DNA of 64,000 nucleotides from Micromonospora peucetia (GTDB lineage: Bacteria; Actinomycetota; Actinomycetes; Mycobacteriales; Micromonosporaceae), in assembly GCF_900091625.1 (NCBI RefSeq), contig NZ_FMIC01000002.1, positions 5,332,001 to 5,396,000 on the forward strand, read 5' to 3'. Both the position numbers and the translations under genes were made by a program. Positions 33,637 to 40,734 of the stretch are shown piece after piece (position 1 is the first letter of the stretch; each line of letters starts with the position of its first letter). The notes under the pieces were generated by a model that saw only the letters and a list, made by a program, of their open reading frames with translations, was not told the DNA's origin and did no database searches.

Positions 33637-33748
33637 AGGTGTCTCCGAATGAGGTGTTCCGGCGGCGGGCACAGGCGTGCGGCGCCGGCGGGACGCCCGG
33701 TGGGCGTACCGCTGGGAAAGTGGTGCCTGGAAGAGGGGAGTGGCGCGC

Positions 33749-33880
33749 CTAGCGCGGGTCGCCGGGGCGACAGGAGGTGGCGCAGACCCGCATCATGTCG
33801 ATGTGGCGACGCCGGATCAGGGCCGGCGACGTCAGGGCCACGGCGGGGACCGCCGGTGGAACGCAGATGCGAAAGGACAT
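33749..33880 (-). CDS. Actinobacterial sulfur-type leader peptide
   Basis: A 43-residue frame from ATG 33880 (GGGAG-containing purine stretch just upstream) to TAG 33749. Its centre reads SPALIRRRHIDMMRVCATSC, matching the conserved RRRHID-x-x-RV-x pattern of the 'putative leader peptide' family found before sulfate, cysteine and methionine genes in actinobacteria. Three cysteines (CV near the start and VCATSC) could make ribosomes sense cysteinyl-tRNA. A stem ACGCCC/GGGCGT (33693-33707) lies between the leader and the SBP gene and could be part of an attenuator. Too short to be an enzyme. Confidence 0.75.
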   Translation of the reverse strand: MSFRICVPPAVPAVALTSPALIRRRHIDMMRVCATSCRPGDPR

Positions 33881-33904
33881 GGCTCTCCCTCGGTCGCTGT
33901 CGAC

Positions 33905-34025
33905 CTGGGAACCAGGCCGCGCTTGCACCGGAGCCGCTCCGGTGCCTGGTCTTCACCCGGGGCACCCCTGCGCGGACGAGGGTTGCCGGCCAGCGAGCCG
34001 GGGCTTGACGCTGGCGCTCATGACC
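33905..34025 (-). ncRNA. SAM-IV riboswitch
   Basis: Read on the minus strand from 34025, the RNA starts GGTCATGAGCGCCAGCGTCA and continues with AAGCCCCGGCTCGCTGGCCG, GCAACCCTC, a GGGGTGCCCCGGGTGAAGACC closing strand for P1, and then an extra hairpin GCACCGGAG-CGG-CTCCGGTGC 3' of P1. The conserved core is that of SAM riboswitches; the additional hairpin after P1 is the mark of the SAM-IV class, known from actinobacteria upstream of methionine and cysteine genes. It ends about 25 bases before the leader-peptide ATG. High SAM should reduce expression of the ABC transporter. Confidence 0.85.
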
Positions 34026-34364
34026 TGTTGACGAGGCTAGCCCCGCCACGGGGGGCCGTCCAGCCGCTATGACCACGCTCACGCGGACCCCCGTGCAGGT
34101 CAGCGTCACTCCTCGACCGCCCCGCCGACGTGCCGCGGGGGCCGGTACGCCTCCAGGAGCACGTCCACGCTCGGCGCCAGCGTCAGGTCTAGACTTTCCA
34201 CCGTGATCGCGCTGCACGTCGTCGCCGCCGCGTACGGCCGCTGGATCACCCCGGAACTTCCGTTGTACGGCGACGACCACGAACGCTCCGACTTCGCTCC
34301 CTGACCGGCCCGGTGCTCCGTCGACCTCCGGTCCACCTCCGCCACGATCCGGGAGCGCCCAGTC
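34026..34364. other. Intergenic region without a confident gene
   Basis: Between the riboswitch and the MFS gene. It must hold the divergent promoters. Two tiny frames overlap here in opposite directions (34106-34204 minus, 34203-34304 plus); neither has a ribosome-binding site or a recognisable product, although both show gene-like codon bias and may be leftovers of a lost gene. Confidence 0.4.
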
Positions 34365-35621
34365 ATGCCCGTGCCCGATGACACCGAACTCGTACCGCCC
34401 GCCGACCGTTCGTCGGGCGGCGGGCGACCCACCGACGCCGACCCCACCGACACCTCCGCCCTCGCGGTGCTCCGGGCGCCACAGACCGCCCGGGTCCTGG
34501 CGGCCAGCCTGCTCGGCCGGATCCCGCTCGGCGCGGCCCCCCTGGCCCTGCTGGTGTTCGCCCGGGAGACGATGACGCTGACCGTGGCCGGGCTGCTGGT
34601 CGCCGCGTTCACCGCCGGCACCGCGGTGGGTCAGCCGATGCTCGCCCGGATGGCGGACCGCTGGCGGCAGCCGCCGGTGCTGTGGCTGGCCGTGACGGCG
34701 TCGACGATCGGCTTCGCGCTCACCGCCGCGCACGTCAACCTGCCGGTGACCGTCTTCGCCGCCGCCCTGGCCGGAGCGGGCGCACCGCCGTTCGAGTCGT
34801 GCCTGCGGGTGCTCTGGCGCGGCCTTCTCCCCGCGCACCGGGTGCAGACCGCGTACACCCTGGACATCGCCGTGCAGGAGACCATCTTCATTCTCGGTCC
34901 GGTGGTCACGCTCGCCGCCGTGGGCCTGGTCGGTCCGGCCGGCGGTCTGGCCGCCGCCGCGTTCTTCCAGGCCGCCGGCACCGTCTGGTTCGCCACGACC
35001 GACGCGGTCCGGCGTTGGCGGGGCGAGCCGGCGGTACGACACTGGGCCGGGCCGCTGCGGGCCGGCCGGCTCCGGCTGGTTCTCGGGGCACTGGTGCTGG
35101 TCGGCGCGGCGGTGGGCAGCGTGACCGTCGCCGCGACCGGCTACGCCGAGTCGGCCGGGGCCCGGTCCTGGGCGGGCTGGCTGCTCGCCGCGCAGGCCAC
35201 CGGGGCGCTGATCGGTGGCCTGATCTTCGTACGCTTCGGCGGACTGCGCCGCTACGCCACCCTGCCCCGCGTGGTCGGGGTCTTCGCCCTCGGCTACCTG
35301 CCCCTGCTACTCACTCCGGCCCCGGCTGTGATGCTGGTGCTGATGGCGGTCAGCGGACTCGCGCTCCCGGCACTGCTGACCATCGCCTTCGTCGCGCTCG
35401 ACGACCTTGCGCCCGCCGGCACGGTGGCCGAGGCGTTCGCCTGGGCGGCGACGGCCTTCTCGGTCGGCAGCGCGGGTGGCGCGGCAGCGGCCGGGGCGCT
35501 GCTGGACGCCACGGGGGAGGTGACTGTCGGCTTCCTGATCGCCCCGCTGAGCGCCGCCGCGGCCTGTGGGATCGCGCTGACGGGTGCCCGCACCCTCGGC
35601 CGGGGCGGGTCTGCGGGATGA
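34365..35621 (+). CDS. MFS transporter
   Basis: A 418-residue membrane protein with about twelve transmembrane helices arranged as two halves; the first begins at VLAASLLGRIPLGAAPLALL after a 40-residue polar N-terminus. The loop between helices 2 and 3 (GQPMLARMADRWRQPPVLWL) is the MFS motif A-like basic turn. The closest look is to small-molecule exporters of the YbfB/YdhP-like kind common in actinobacteria. The substrate is unknown. It is transcribed divergently from the SAM-regulated transporter. Confidence 0.82.
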   Translation: MPVPDDTELVPPADRSSGGGRPTDADPTDTSALAVLRAPQTARVLAASLLGRIPLGAAPLALLVFARETMTLTVAGLLVAAFTAGTAVGQPMLARMADRWRQPPVLWLAVTASTIGFALTAAHVNLPVTVFAAALAGAGAPPFESCLRVLWRGLLPAHRVQTAYTLDIAVQETIFILGPVVTLAAVGLVGPAGGLAAAAFFQAAGTVWFATTDAVRRWRGEPAVRHWAGPLRAGRLRLVLGALVLVGAAVGSVTVAATGYAESAGARSWAGWLLAAQATGALIGGLIFVRFGGLRRYATLPRVVGVFALGYLPLLLTPAPAVMLVLMAVSGLALPALLTIAFVALDDLAPAGTVAEAFAWAATAFSVGSAGGAAAAGALLDATGEVTVGFLIAPLSAAAACGIALTGARTLGRGGSAG

Positions 35622-35714
35622 GCGACGAGAACAAGATGATCGCCGGCTCCGGGACTACTTCGCGACAGGCCGGGAAAGGGCCGGCCTGGTAGAGCCGTCC
35701 GGATCGGGGGTCCC

Positions 35715-36587
35715 GTGGAAGCCGTCGTGATCGGCGTGGTGATCGTGATCCTGTTCCTGGCGCTCGTCGGCGCGCTGAGCATCCGGCTGGTGCAGCAGTA
35801 CCAGCGCGGCATCGTCTTCCGCTTCGGCCGGGTGCTGACGCCGGTCCGGGAACCCGGCCTGCGGCTGATCGTGCCGGTCGCCGACCGGATGGTCCGGGTC
35901 AGCATGCAGACGACCGTGATCGGCGTGCCCCCGCAGGGGGCGATCACCCGGGACAACGTCACCCTCACCGTCGACGCGGTGGTCTACTACCGGGTCGTCG
36001 ACCCGGTGAAGGCGCTGGTCAACGTCCACGACTACCCCTCGGCCGTGCTCCAAGTGGCGCAGACCGCCCTGCGCTCGGTGATCGGCAAGGCCGACCTGGA
36101 CACCCTGCTGGGCGACCGGGAGCGGATCAACGCCGAGCTGAAGGCGGTCATCGACGCGCCCACGGAGAAGCCCTGGGGGCTGCTGATCGAGCGGGTCGAG
36201 GTCAAGGACGTCGCGTTGCCCGAGGGGATGAAACGGTCGATGTCCCGTCAGGCTGAGGCGGAACGCGAACGCCGCGCCCGGGTGATCGCCGCCGATGGCG
36301 AGTACCAGGCGTCCCGCCGGCTCGCCGACGCGTCCCGGGCGATGGCGGGCACCCCGGGGGCGTACCAGTTGCGGCTGTTGCAGACCGTGGTGGACGTGGC
36401 GGCGGAGAAGAACAGCACCCTGGTGATGCCGTTCCCGGTGGAGCTGCTGCGCTTCTTCGACAAGTTCACCCGCGACACCGAGCCCCCGGCGGCGGAGCGC
36501 CCGCCAGTGGCAGAGCGCCCGCAGGCCGGGCGGACGGAACCGGGCGTGCCGGCGACCGGCGATGGCCACCGAGGCCCGTTGACCTGA
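35715..36587 (+). CDS. SPFH/Band 7 (slipin-like) membrane protein
   Basis: A 290-residue protein with one N-terminal membrane helix (VVIGVVIVILFLALVGALSI) and an SPFH domain: VQQYQRGIVFRFGRVL, TVDAVVYYRVVDPVKALVNV, LQVAQTALRSVIGKADLDTL, WGLLIERVEVKDVALPE. A charged coiled-coil segment (SRQAEAERERRARVIAADGE) and a Pro/Glu-rich tail follow. Slipins scaffold membrane microdomains and often go with an NfeD protease partner, which is absent here. GTG 35715. The kinase operon begins 245 bases downstream, on the same strand. Confidence 0.9.
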   Translation: MEAVVIGVVIVILFLALVGALSIRLVQQYQRGIVFRFGRVLTPVREPGLRLIVPVADRMVRVSMQTTVIGVPPQGAITRDNVTLTVDAVVYYRVVDPVKALVNVHDYPSAVLQVAQTALRSVIGKADLDTLLGDRERINAELKAVIDAPTEKPWGLLIERVEVKDVALPEGMKRSMSRQAEAERERRARVIAADGEYQASRRLADASRAMAGTPGAYQLRLLQTVVDVAAEKNSTLVMPFPVELLRFFDKFTRDTEPPAAERPPVAERPQAGRTEPGVPATGDGHRGPLT

Positions 36588-36790
36588 CCACGGCCGGGGC
36601 GGGGCTGCCCACGGGCCGTACCCTGAGCCAGCCGCGGCGCGGGTGCGCGGCGGGCTTGCCCTCAGGTGGTACGAGTGTCATGTGTCCGTAACCGACCATG
36701 CCGCCACCCGCCGGAACGTCCCGGACGTCCGGGGGCCGGAAGTAGCCGTTGCGCCGATGGGCGCACCCGATCCCGCGACCACAATGTCCA

Positions 36791-36815
36791 CCGGAGGCGG
36801 CCCCACCGCCTCCGG
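36791..36815 (+). promoter_or_regulatory. Perfect 10-bp hairpin upstream of the kinase gene
   Basis: CCGGAGGCGG and its complement CCGCCTCCGG flank a 5-base loop, 17 bases before the kinase GTG. It could terminate transcription from the SPFH gene or be a 5'-UTR structure of the kinase message. The 245-base spacer (36588-36832) shows no gene. Confidence 0.4.
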
Positions 36816-36832
36816 GACGGGTAGGTGAACGC

Positions 36833-38470
36833 GTGACCGGCTGGCAGGTCTCCGGCTACCGCCCGGTGCGGCAGCTCGGCGCCGGCGCGTCCGGCCGGGT
36901 GGACCTCGCGGTGCACGACGCGACCGGCACACCGGTCGCGATCAAGTACCTCACCGGCGGGATCGGCGACGACCCGTCGTTCCGTGGCGCGTTCCGCGCC
37001 GAGGCCCGGTTGCTGGCCGAGATCGACGACCCGCACGTCTCCCGTCTCTACGAGTACGTCGAGTCGCCCACCGGGGCGGCGATCGTCATGGAGTTGGTCA
37101 ACGGCGTGTCGCTGCGGCAGATGCTGCGCGCGCACGGGCCGACGGCCCCGGAGTCGGCGCTCTGCGTCCTCAAGGGATCGCTGGCCGGGCTCGGCGCGGC
37201 GCACGCCCGGGGCGTCGTGCACCGCGACTACAAGCCGGAGAACGTGCTGGTCACCGCCGAGGGCACCAGCAAGCTGGCCGACTTCGGTATCGCCATGCCG
37301 GTGGGTGGCAGCTCGGGGGTCAGTGTCACCGGCACCCCCCGTTACATGGCACCCGAGCAGTGGACGGGCGCGCCGGCCAGCCCGGCCTGCGACATCTACG
37401 CCGCCACCGCGACCTTCTACGAGTGCCTCACCGGGCAGCCGCCCTACGACGGGCGGGACCTGCTCACCCTGCGCCAGCAGCATGCCCACGCGTCGATTCC
37501 CACCGACCCGGCCCCCGCGCCGGTGCACGACCTGTTGCGGCACGGCATGGCCAAGCAGCCGGCCGAGCGACCACAACCCGCCCAGGTCTTCCTCGCCCTG
37601 CTGGAGCAGGTCGCGGCCGAGGTGTACGGGGACCGGTGGGAGGAGCGCGGCCTGCGTGAGCTGGCCCGACGGGCGGCCCTGCTCGCTGCCCTCTTCCCGT
37701 TCCCGGACGGCACCGGCGGCGCGACCAGCCTGGCCAGCACGACGTTCGGTGCGGGCACCAACCGGTGGACGTGGCTGCGCGCCGGCAGGGCCCGGGCGGC
37801 GCTGGTCGGCGGCGGGCTGGCCGCGGCGCTGCTCCTCGGCGGGGCCGGCCTGAGCTACGCCGCCCGCGACGAGCCGCTGCCCGCCGCCGCGCCGGCCGCG
37901 CCGGAGGCGACGACCGGTCCGACCGGCGAGCCGTCCGTGTCGGCCGCCGAGCCGCCCACGGCGACGTCCACCCCGACTCCCACCCCGACTCCCTCCGCCG
38001 AGCCAACCGCGACGACGACGGCGGCACCTGATCCCGTCGGCACCGGCGAGCCGCCGACGTCTTCGGCCCCCGCCCCGCCGACCCCGTCGACCAGCACCAG
38101 CCCGCCACCACCGGCGGACACCGTCGCCCCGTCCGTCGGCCGGGTCACGGCCAGCCCGACCGATCTGGATCCCAAGGGCTGCCCGTACGGACCCACGTCC
38201 AGCACCGTCTCCGCGATCGTTTCCGACGACCGTACGACGGTGGGGAAGCTGAGGGTGAGCGCCCGGTACACCCTGGACGGTCGCACCGCCGAGGTGGCGA
38301 TGACGTCCGATGGGCGCGGGGTGTTCCGGGGCGTCCTGGGCGAGCTGTCCCGGCCGGCGAGCAGCATCCGGATACCGGTTCGGGTCGTCGCCGTCGACGA
38401 GGCCGGCAACGCCTCGCCCGAGGGCTCACCGGTCTACCTGACGCTGCGCTCCTTCTGCACCCCGGGCTGA
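36833..38470 (+). CDS. Membrane Ser/Thr protein kinase (PknB-type) with extracellular domain
   Basis: A 545-residue kinase. The catalytic domain (about 8-265) has GAGASGRV glycine loop, K38 in VAIKYL, VVHRDYKPENVLV (HRD 130-132), DFG 150-152, activation-loop residues SVTGTPRY with Thr166/Thr168 and APE 173-175. A single membrane helix follows near 322-345 (LVGGGLAAALLLGGAGLSYA), then a Pro/Thr-rich linker and an extracellular beta domain with two Cys (KGCPYG, RSFCTPG). GTG 36833 is chosen since the kinase fold begins there. It is followed at 45 bases by a membrane protein with a regular array of [DE]-x-Thr motifs and then by a channel-like protein with DATQVV repeats, both good candidate substrates. 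Confidence 0.92.
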   Translation: MTGWQVSGYRPVRQLGAGASGRVDLAVHDATGTPVAIKYLTGGIGDDPSFRGAFRAEARLLAEIDDPHVSRLYEYVESPTGAAIVMELVNGVSLRQMLRAHGPTAPESALCVLKGSLAGLGAAHARGVVHRDYKPENVLVTAEGTSKLADFGIAMPVGGSSGVSVTGTPRYMAPEQWTGAPASPACDIYAATATFYECLTGQPPYDGRDLLTLRQQHAHASIPTDPAPAPVHDLLRHGMAKQPAERPQPAQVFLALLEQVAAEVYGDRWEERGLRELARRAALLAALFPFPDGTGGATSLASTTFGAGTNRWTWLRAGRARAALVGGGLAAALLLGGAGLSYAARDEPLPAAAPAAPEATTGPTGEPSVSAAEPPTATSTPTPTPTPSAEPTATTTAAPDPVGTGEPPTSSAPAPPTPSTSTSPPPPADTVAPSVGRVTASPTDLDPKGCPYGPTSSTVSAIVSDDRTTVGKLRVSARYTLDGRTAEVAMTSDGRGVFRGVLGELSRPASSIRIPVRVVAVDEAGNASPEGSPVYLTLRSFCTPG

Positions 38471-38515
38471 GCCCGGACACCCGATGCCGACCACGACGAC
38501 GGAGGGCGGGCCGCC

Positions 38516-39481
38516 GTGACCCAGCCGAACGATCCGACCGAGGCGCTGCCCACCCACCGGCTGCCGGCCGGCGATGCACCGACGATGCCCCCGGCCTCGG
38601 CCGACGCCACCGTGCACCTGACCGCCGGGGAGCCAACGGCACCTCTGGCCACGGAGGAGGCCACCGTGTACCTGGCGGCCAACGAGCCCACGGCGCCCCT
38701 GCCCTCCGCTGACGCCACCGTGTACCTGGCCGCCGGGGATCCGACCATGCGCCTGGCCGCCGGTGAGGCGACCGTCCACCTGACCGCCGGTGAGCCCACG
38801 GCGCACCTGGCCCGCGGCGAGCCGACGATGCCGGGGCACGCCCCGGGCGGTCAGACCGGCGCGGGATGGACGGCGTACCCGGCCTCGGGGGAGCGGACCA
38901 CCCCGGCGGCTGTCGACACCGGGCGAACCGTCGGGCCCGGGCGTACTGTCGGGGCCGGGGTGGGGTCCCCCTTCGCCGGGCCGGTGGGCGGGGAGGTGCG
39001 GTTCGGGCCGGGCGTGCCCACGACGCCACCGCCGGCGCCCGCGTGGCCGGCACCGCCGCCACGGCGGCGCTCGGCGTGGCGCACGGTGACGTCGGTGCTG
39101 TCCACCCTGCTGACCGTCGCGCTACTCGCCGTCGTAGGCCTCTATCTCTGGCAGCGGATCAGTCCACTGGAGGTCACCGGGGTGACGGTGGCGGTTCCCC
39201 GGCCGGCCGGGGACCGGTGCGACGTCACCGTCGACGTGGTGGCCACCGTGTCGACCAACGGCCGGGCGGGGCAGATCCGCTATCAGTGGCTGCGCACCGG
39301 CAGCGCGCCCGGAAGCCTGCTGACCGAACGGGTCGGGCGTGGGCAGCGCACCGTCGAGCTGACGCTGCGCTGGTCCTTCAGCGGTGTGGGCAGCACGACC
39401 GAGGCCGCCACCGTCAACATCACCTCACCGTCCCCGGTGCAGGCCCAGACCCCGGTGTCCTACGACTGCCGGCGCCGCTGA
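38516..39481 (+). CDS. Membrane protein with nine-residue [DE]-x-Thr repeats, kinase-operon protein
   Basis: A 321-residue protein of no named family. Residues 1-110 (cytoplasmic) contain Thr at 23, 32, 41, 50, 59, 68, 77, 86, 95 and 104, exactly nine residues apart, nearly all preceded by Asp/Glu at -2 (e.g. SADATVHLTAGEPT). A Pro/Gly-rich linker leads to one membrane helix near 192-214 (SVLSTLLTVALLAVVGLYLW) and an extracellular domain of about 105 residues with two Cys (DRCDVTVDVV, SYDCRRR). GTG start 45 bases after the kinase gene implies one operon. I infer that the tail is a multi-site substrate of the neighbouring kinase; nothing in the sequence proves phosphorylation. Confidence 0.75.
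   Translation: MTQPNDPTEALPTHRLPAGDAPTMPPASADATVHLTAGEPTAPLATEEATVYLAANEPTAPLPSADATVYLAAGDPTMRLAAGEATVHLTAGEPTAHLARGEPTMPGHAPGGQTGAGWTAYPASGERTTPAAVDTGRTVGPGRTVGAGVGSPFAGPVGGEVRFGPGVPTTPPPAPAWPAPPPRRRSAWRTVTSVLSTLLTVALLAVVGLYLWQRISPLEVTGVTVAVPRPAGDRCDVTVDVVATVSTNGRAGQIRYQWLRTGSAPGSLLTERVGRGQRTVELTLRWSFSGVGSTTEAATVNITSPSPVQAQTPVSYDCRRR
38582..38827 (+). repeat. Nine-residue (27-bp) coding repeat with [DE]-[AP]-Thr
   Basis: Ten Thr codons recur every 27 bases, alternating mostly DAT/EAT followed by V-[HY]-L and EPT/DPT followed by A or M. The pattern gives an 18-residue super-repeat. DNA copies have diverged, so the spacing rather than the DNA sequence has been conserved. Confidence 0.8.
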
Positions 39482-39553
39482 CCGGTGTTTCCCGGGTCGC
39501 CGCCGGGGGTAGGTCGGGCCGGACGAACCCGGATGCGGTGTGGAGGATTTCCG

Positions 39554-40537
39554 ATGAGAGACAACTTCGGCGACGCGGTGGGGGACGCCCTTCGGTCGGT
39601 GATGCTGTTCCTGCCGAAGGCCGTCGCCTTCGTGGCCATCCTGGTGGCCGGCTGGCTGATCGCCAAGGCCGTGCTGAAGATCGTGGACAAGGTGCTGGAA
39701 CGGGTGGGCTTCGACCGTGCCGTGGAGCGCGGCGGGATCCGCCGGGCCCTGGCCCGCTCCCGGTACGACGCCAGTGACATCGTCGCCAAGCTCGCCTACT
39801 ACGGAGTGCTGCTGGTGACCCTCCAGCTGGCCTTCGGCATCTGGGGACCGAACCCGATCTCCGACCTGATCGCCGGCGTGATCGCCTGGCTGCCGCGGGC
39901 CTTCGTCGCGATCGTCATAGTCGTGGTCGCCGCGGCCATCGCCAACGCGGTGAAGGACATCATCAGCGGCGCCCTGGGCGGGCTGTCGTACGGCCGGATC
40001 CTGGCCACCATCGCTTCCGTGTTCATCCTCGGCCTGGGCGTCATCGCGGCGCTCAACCAGGTCGGCGTCGCCACCGCGGTCACCACTCCGGTGCTGATCG
40101 CGGTGCTGGCCACCGTGGGCGGCATCCTCGTCGTCGGGGTGGGCGGCGGGTTGGTCCGTCCGATGCAGAGCCGCTGGGAGTCGTGGCTGACCCGGGCCGA
40201 GCGGGAGTCGCAGTTGATCGCCACGCACGCCCGCGCCTACCAGGCCGGACGCCGTGACAGCGAGGCCCACCTCGTCGCACCCGCCACGAACGACGGCGAC
40301 CCGGACGCGACCCAGGTGGTTTCCGGCCCCCGCGTCGGCCCCGATCCGGATGCGACCCAGGTGGTCTCCGGCCCGCGCGTCGACGCCGACCCGACCGTGC
40401 CCGTGCCACGGCAGGGTGACCCGGACGCCACCCAGGTCACCTCGCACGACGCCACCGTCGGAGCCCGGCCGGTCGGCGAGGACAGCGAGGCCACCATGGT
40501 CATCCCGCCGCTGGACGGCGAGCGGCACCGCCGCTGA
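39554..40537 (+). CDS. Mechanosensitive-channel-like membrane protein with Thr-motif tail
   Basis: A 327-residue protein. Four to five membrane helices (FLPKAVAFVAILVAGWLIAK, KLAYYGVLLVTLQLAFGIW, PRAFVAIVIVVVAAAIANAV, ILATIASVFILGLGVIAAL, TPVLIAVLATVGGILVVGVG) match the conserved TM-helix repeat of small MscS-related proteins (PF05552-like). The C-terminal 90 residues are cytoplasmic and disordered, with DPDATQVVSGPRV twice, DPDATQVTS, HDATVG and SEATMVI. These resemble acidic-Thr phosphoacceptor sites and match the repeats of the preceding gene. ATG 39554 has GGAGG upstream. The operon ends at the 17-bp hairpin at 40547. Confidence 0.82.
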   Translation: MRDNFGDAVGDALRSVMLFLPKAVAFVAILVAGWLIAKAVLKIVDKVLERVGFDRAVERGGIRRALARSRYDASDIVAKLAYYGVLLVTLQLAFGIWGPNPISDLIAGVIAWLPRAFVAIVIVVVAAAIANAVKDIISGALGGLSYGRILATIASVFILGLGVIAALNQVGVATAVTTPVLIAVLATVGGILVVGVGGGLVRPMQSRWESWLTRAERESQLIATHARAYQAGRRDSEAHLVAPATNDGDPDATQVVSGPRVGPDPDATQVVSGPRVDADPTVPVPRQGDPDATQVTSHDATVGARPVGEDSEATMVIPPLDGERHRR

Positions 40538-40546
40538 CCAGGCCGC

Positions 40547-40583
40547 CGTCGGGGTGGGATCCGCAGCGGATCCCACCCCGACG
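40547..40583 (+). terminator. Strong terminator after the kinase operon
   Basis: A perfect 17-bp stem, CGTCGGGGTGGGATCCG, with loop CAG and its exact complement, ten bases after the channel-like gene's stop. It separates the kinase operon from the next MFS gene. Confidence 0.85.
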
Positions 40584-40636
40584 CGTGTCCGGTAAAGGGT
40601 GTGACCGTCCTGGCCGGCGCGGCTACTATCGCCGGC

Positions 40637-40734
40637 ATGACCTGGCGATGTTGATGCACTGCTAGGGACCACTGCCGTGGGCCGCCGCGGTCGCCGTACA
40701 TCCGGCGTCCGCTTCGTCCCCACCGGAAGGTCCC
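40637..40734 (+). promoter_or_regulatory. Putative translational attenuator with micro-ORFs before the MFS gene
   Basis: Two overlapping micro-ORFs, MTWRC (40637-40654) and MLMHC (40648-40665), are followed directly by GGGACC (40665-40670) and CCGTGGG (40675-40681). These can pair with CCCACCGG (from 40719) and GGTCCC (40729-40734), enclosing the GGAAGG ribosome-binding site (40725-40730) of the gene starting at ATG 40735. A ribosome stalled on a micro-ORF would cover the left arm and free the site, the logic of drug-inducible resistance leaders. No experimental support; pairing judged by eye. Confidence 0.5.

Noticed and set aside
34106..34304. Two opposing tiny frames (VESLDLTLAPSV... minus; VIALHVVAAAYG... 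plus)
   Set aside because: No ribosome-binding site or recognised family; both may be remnants, so neither is called a gene.
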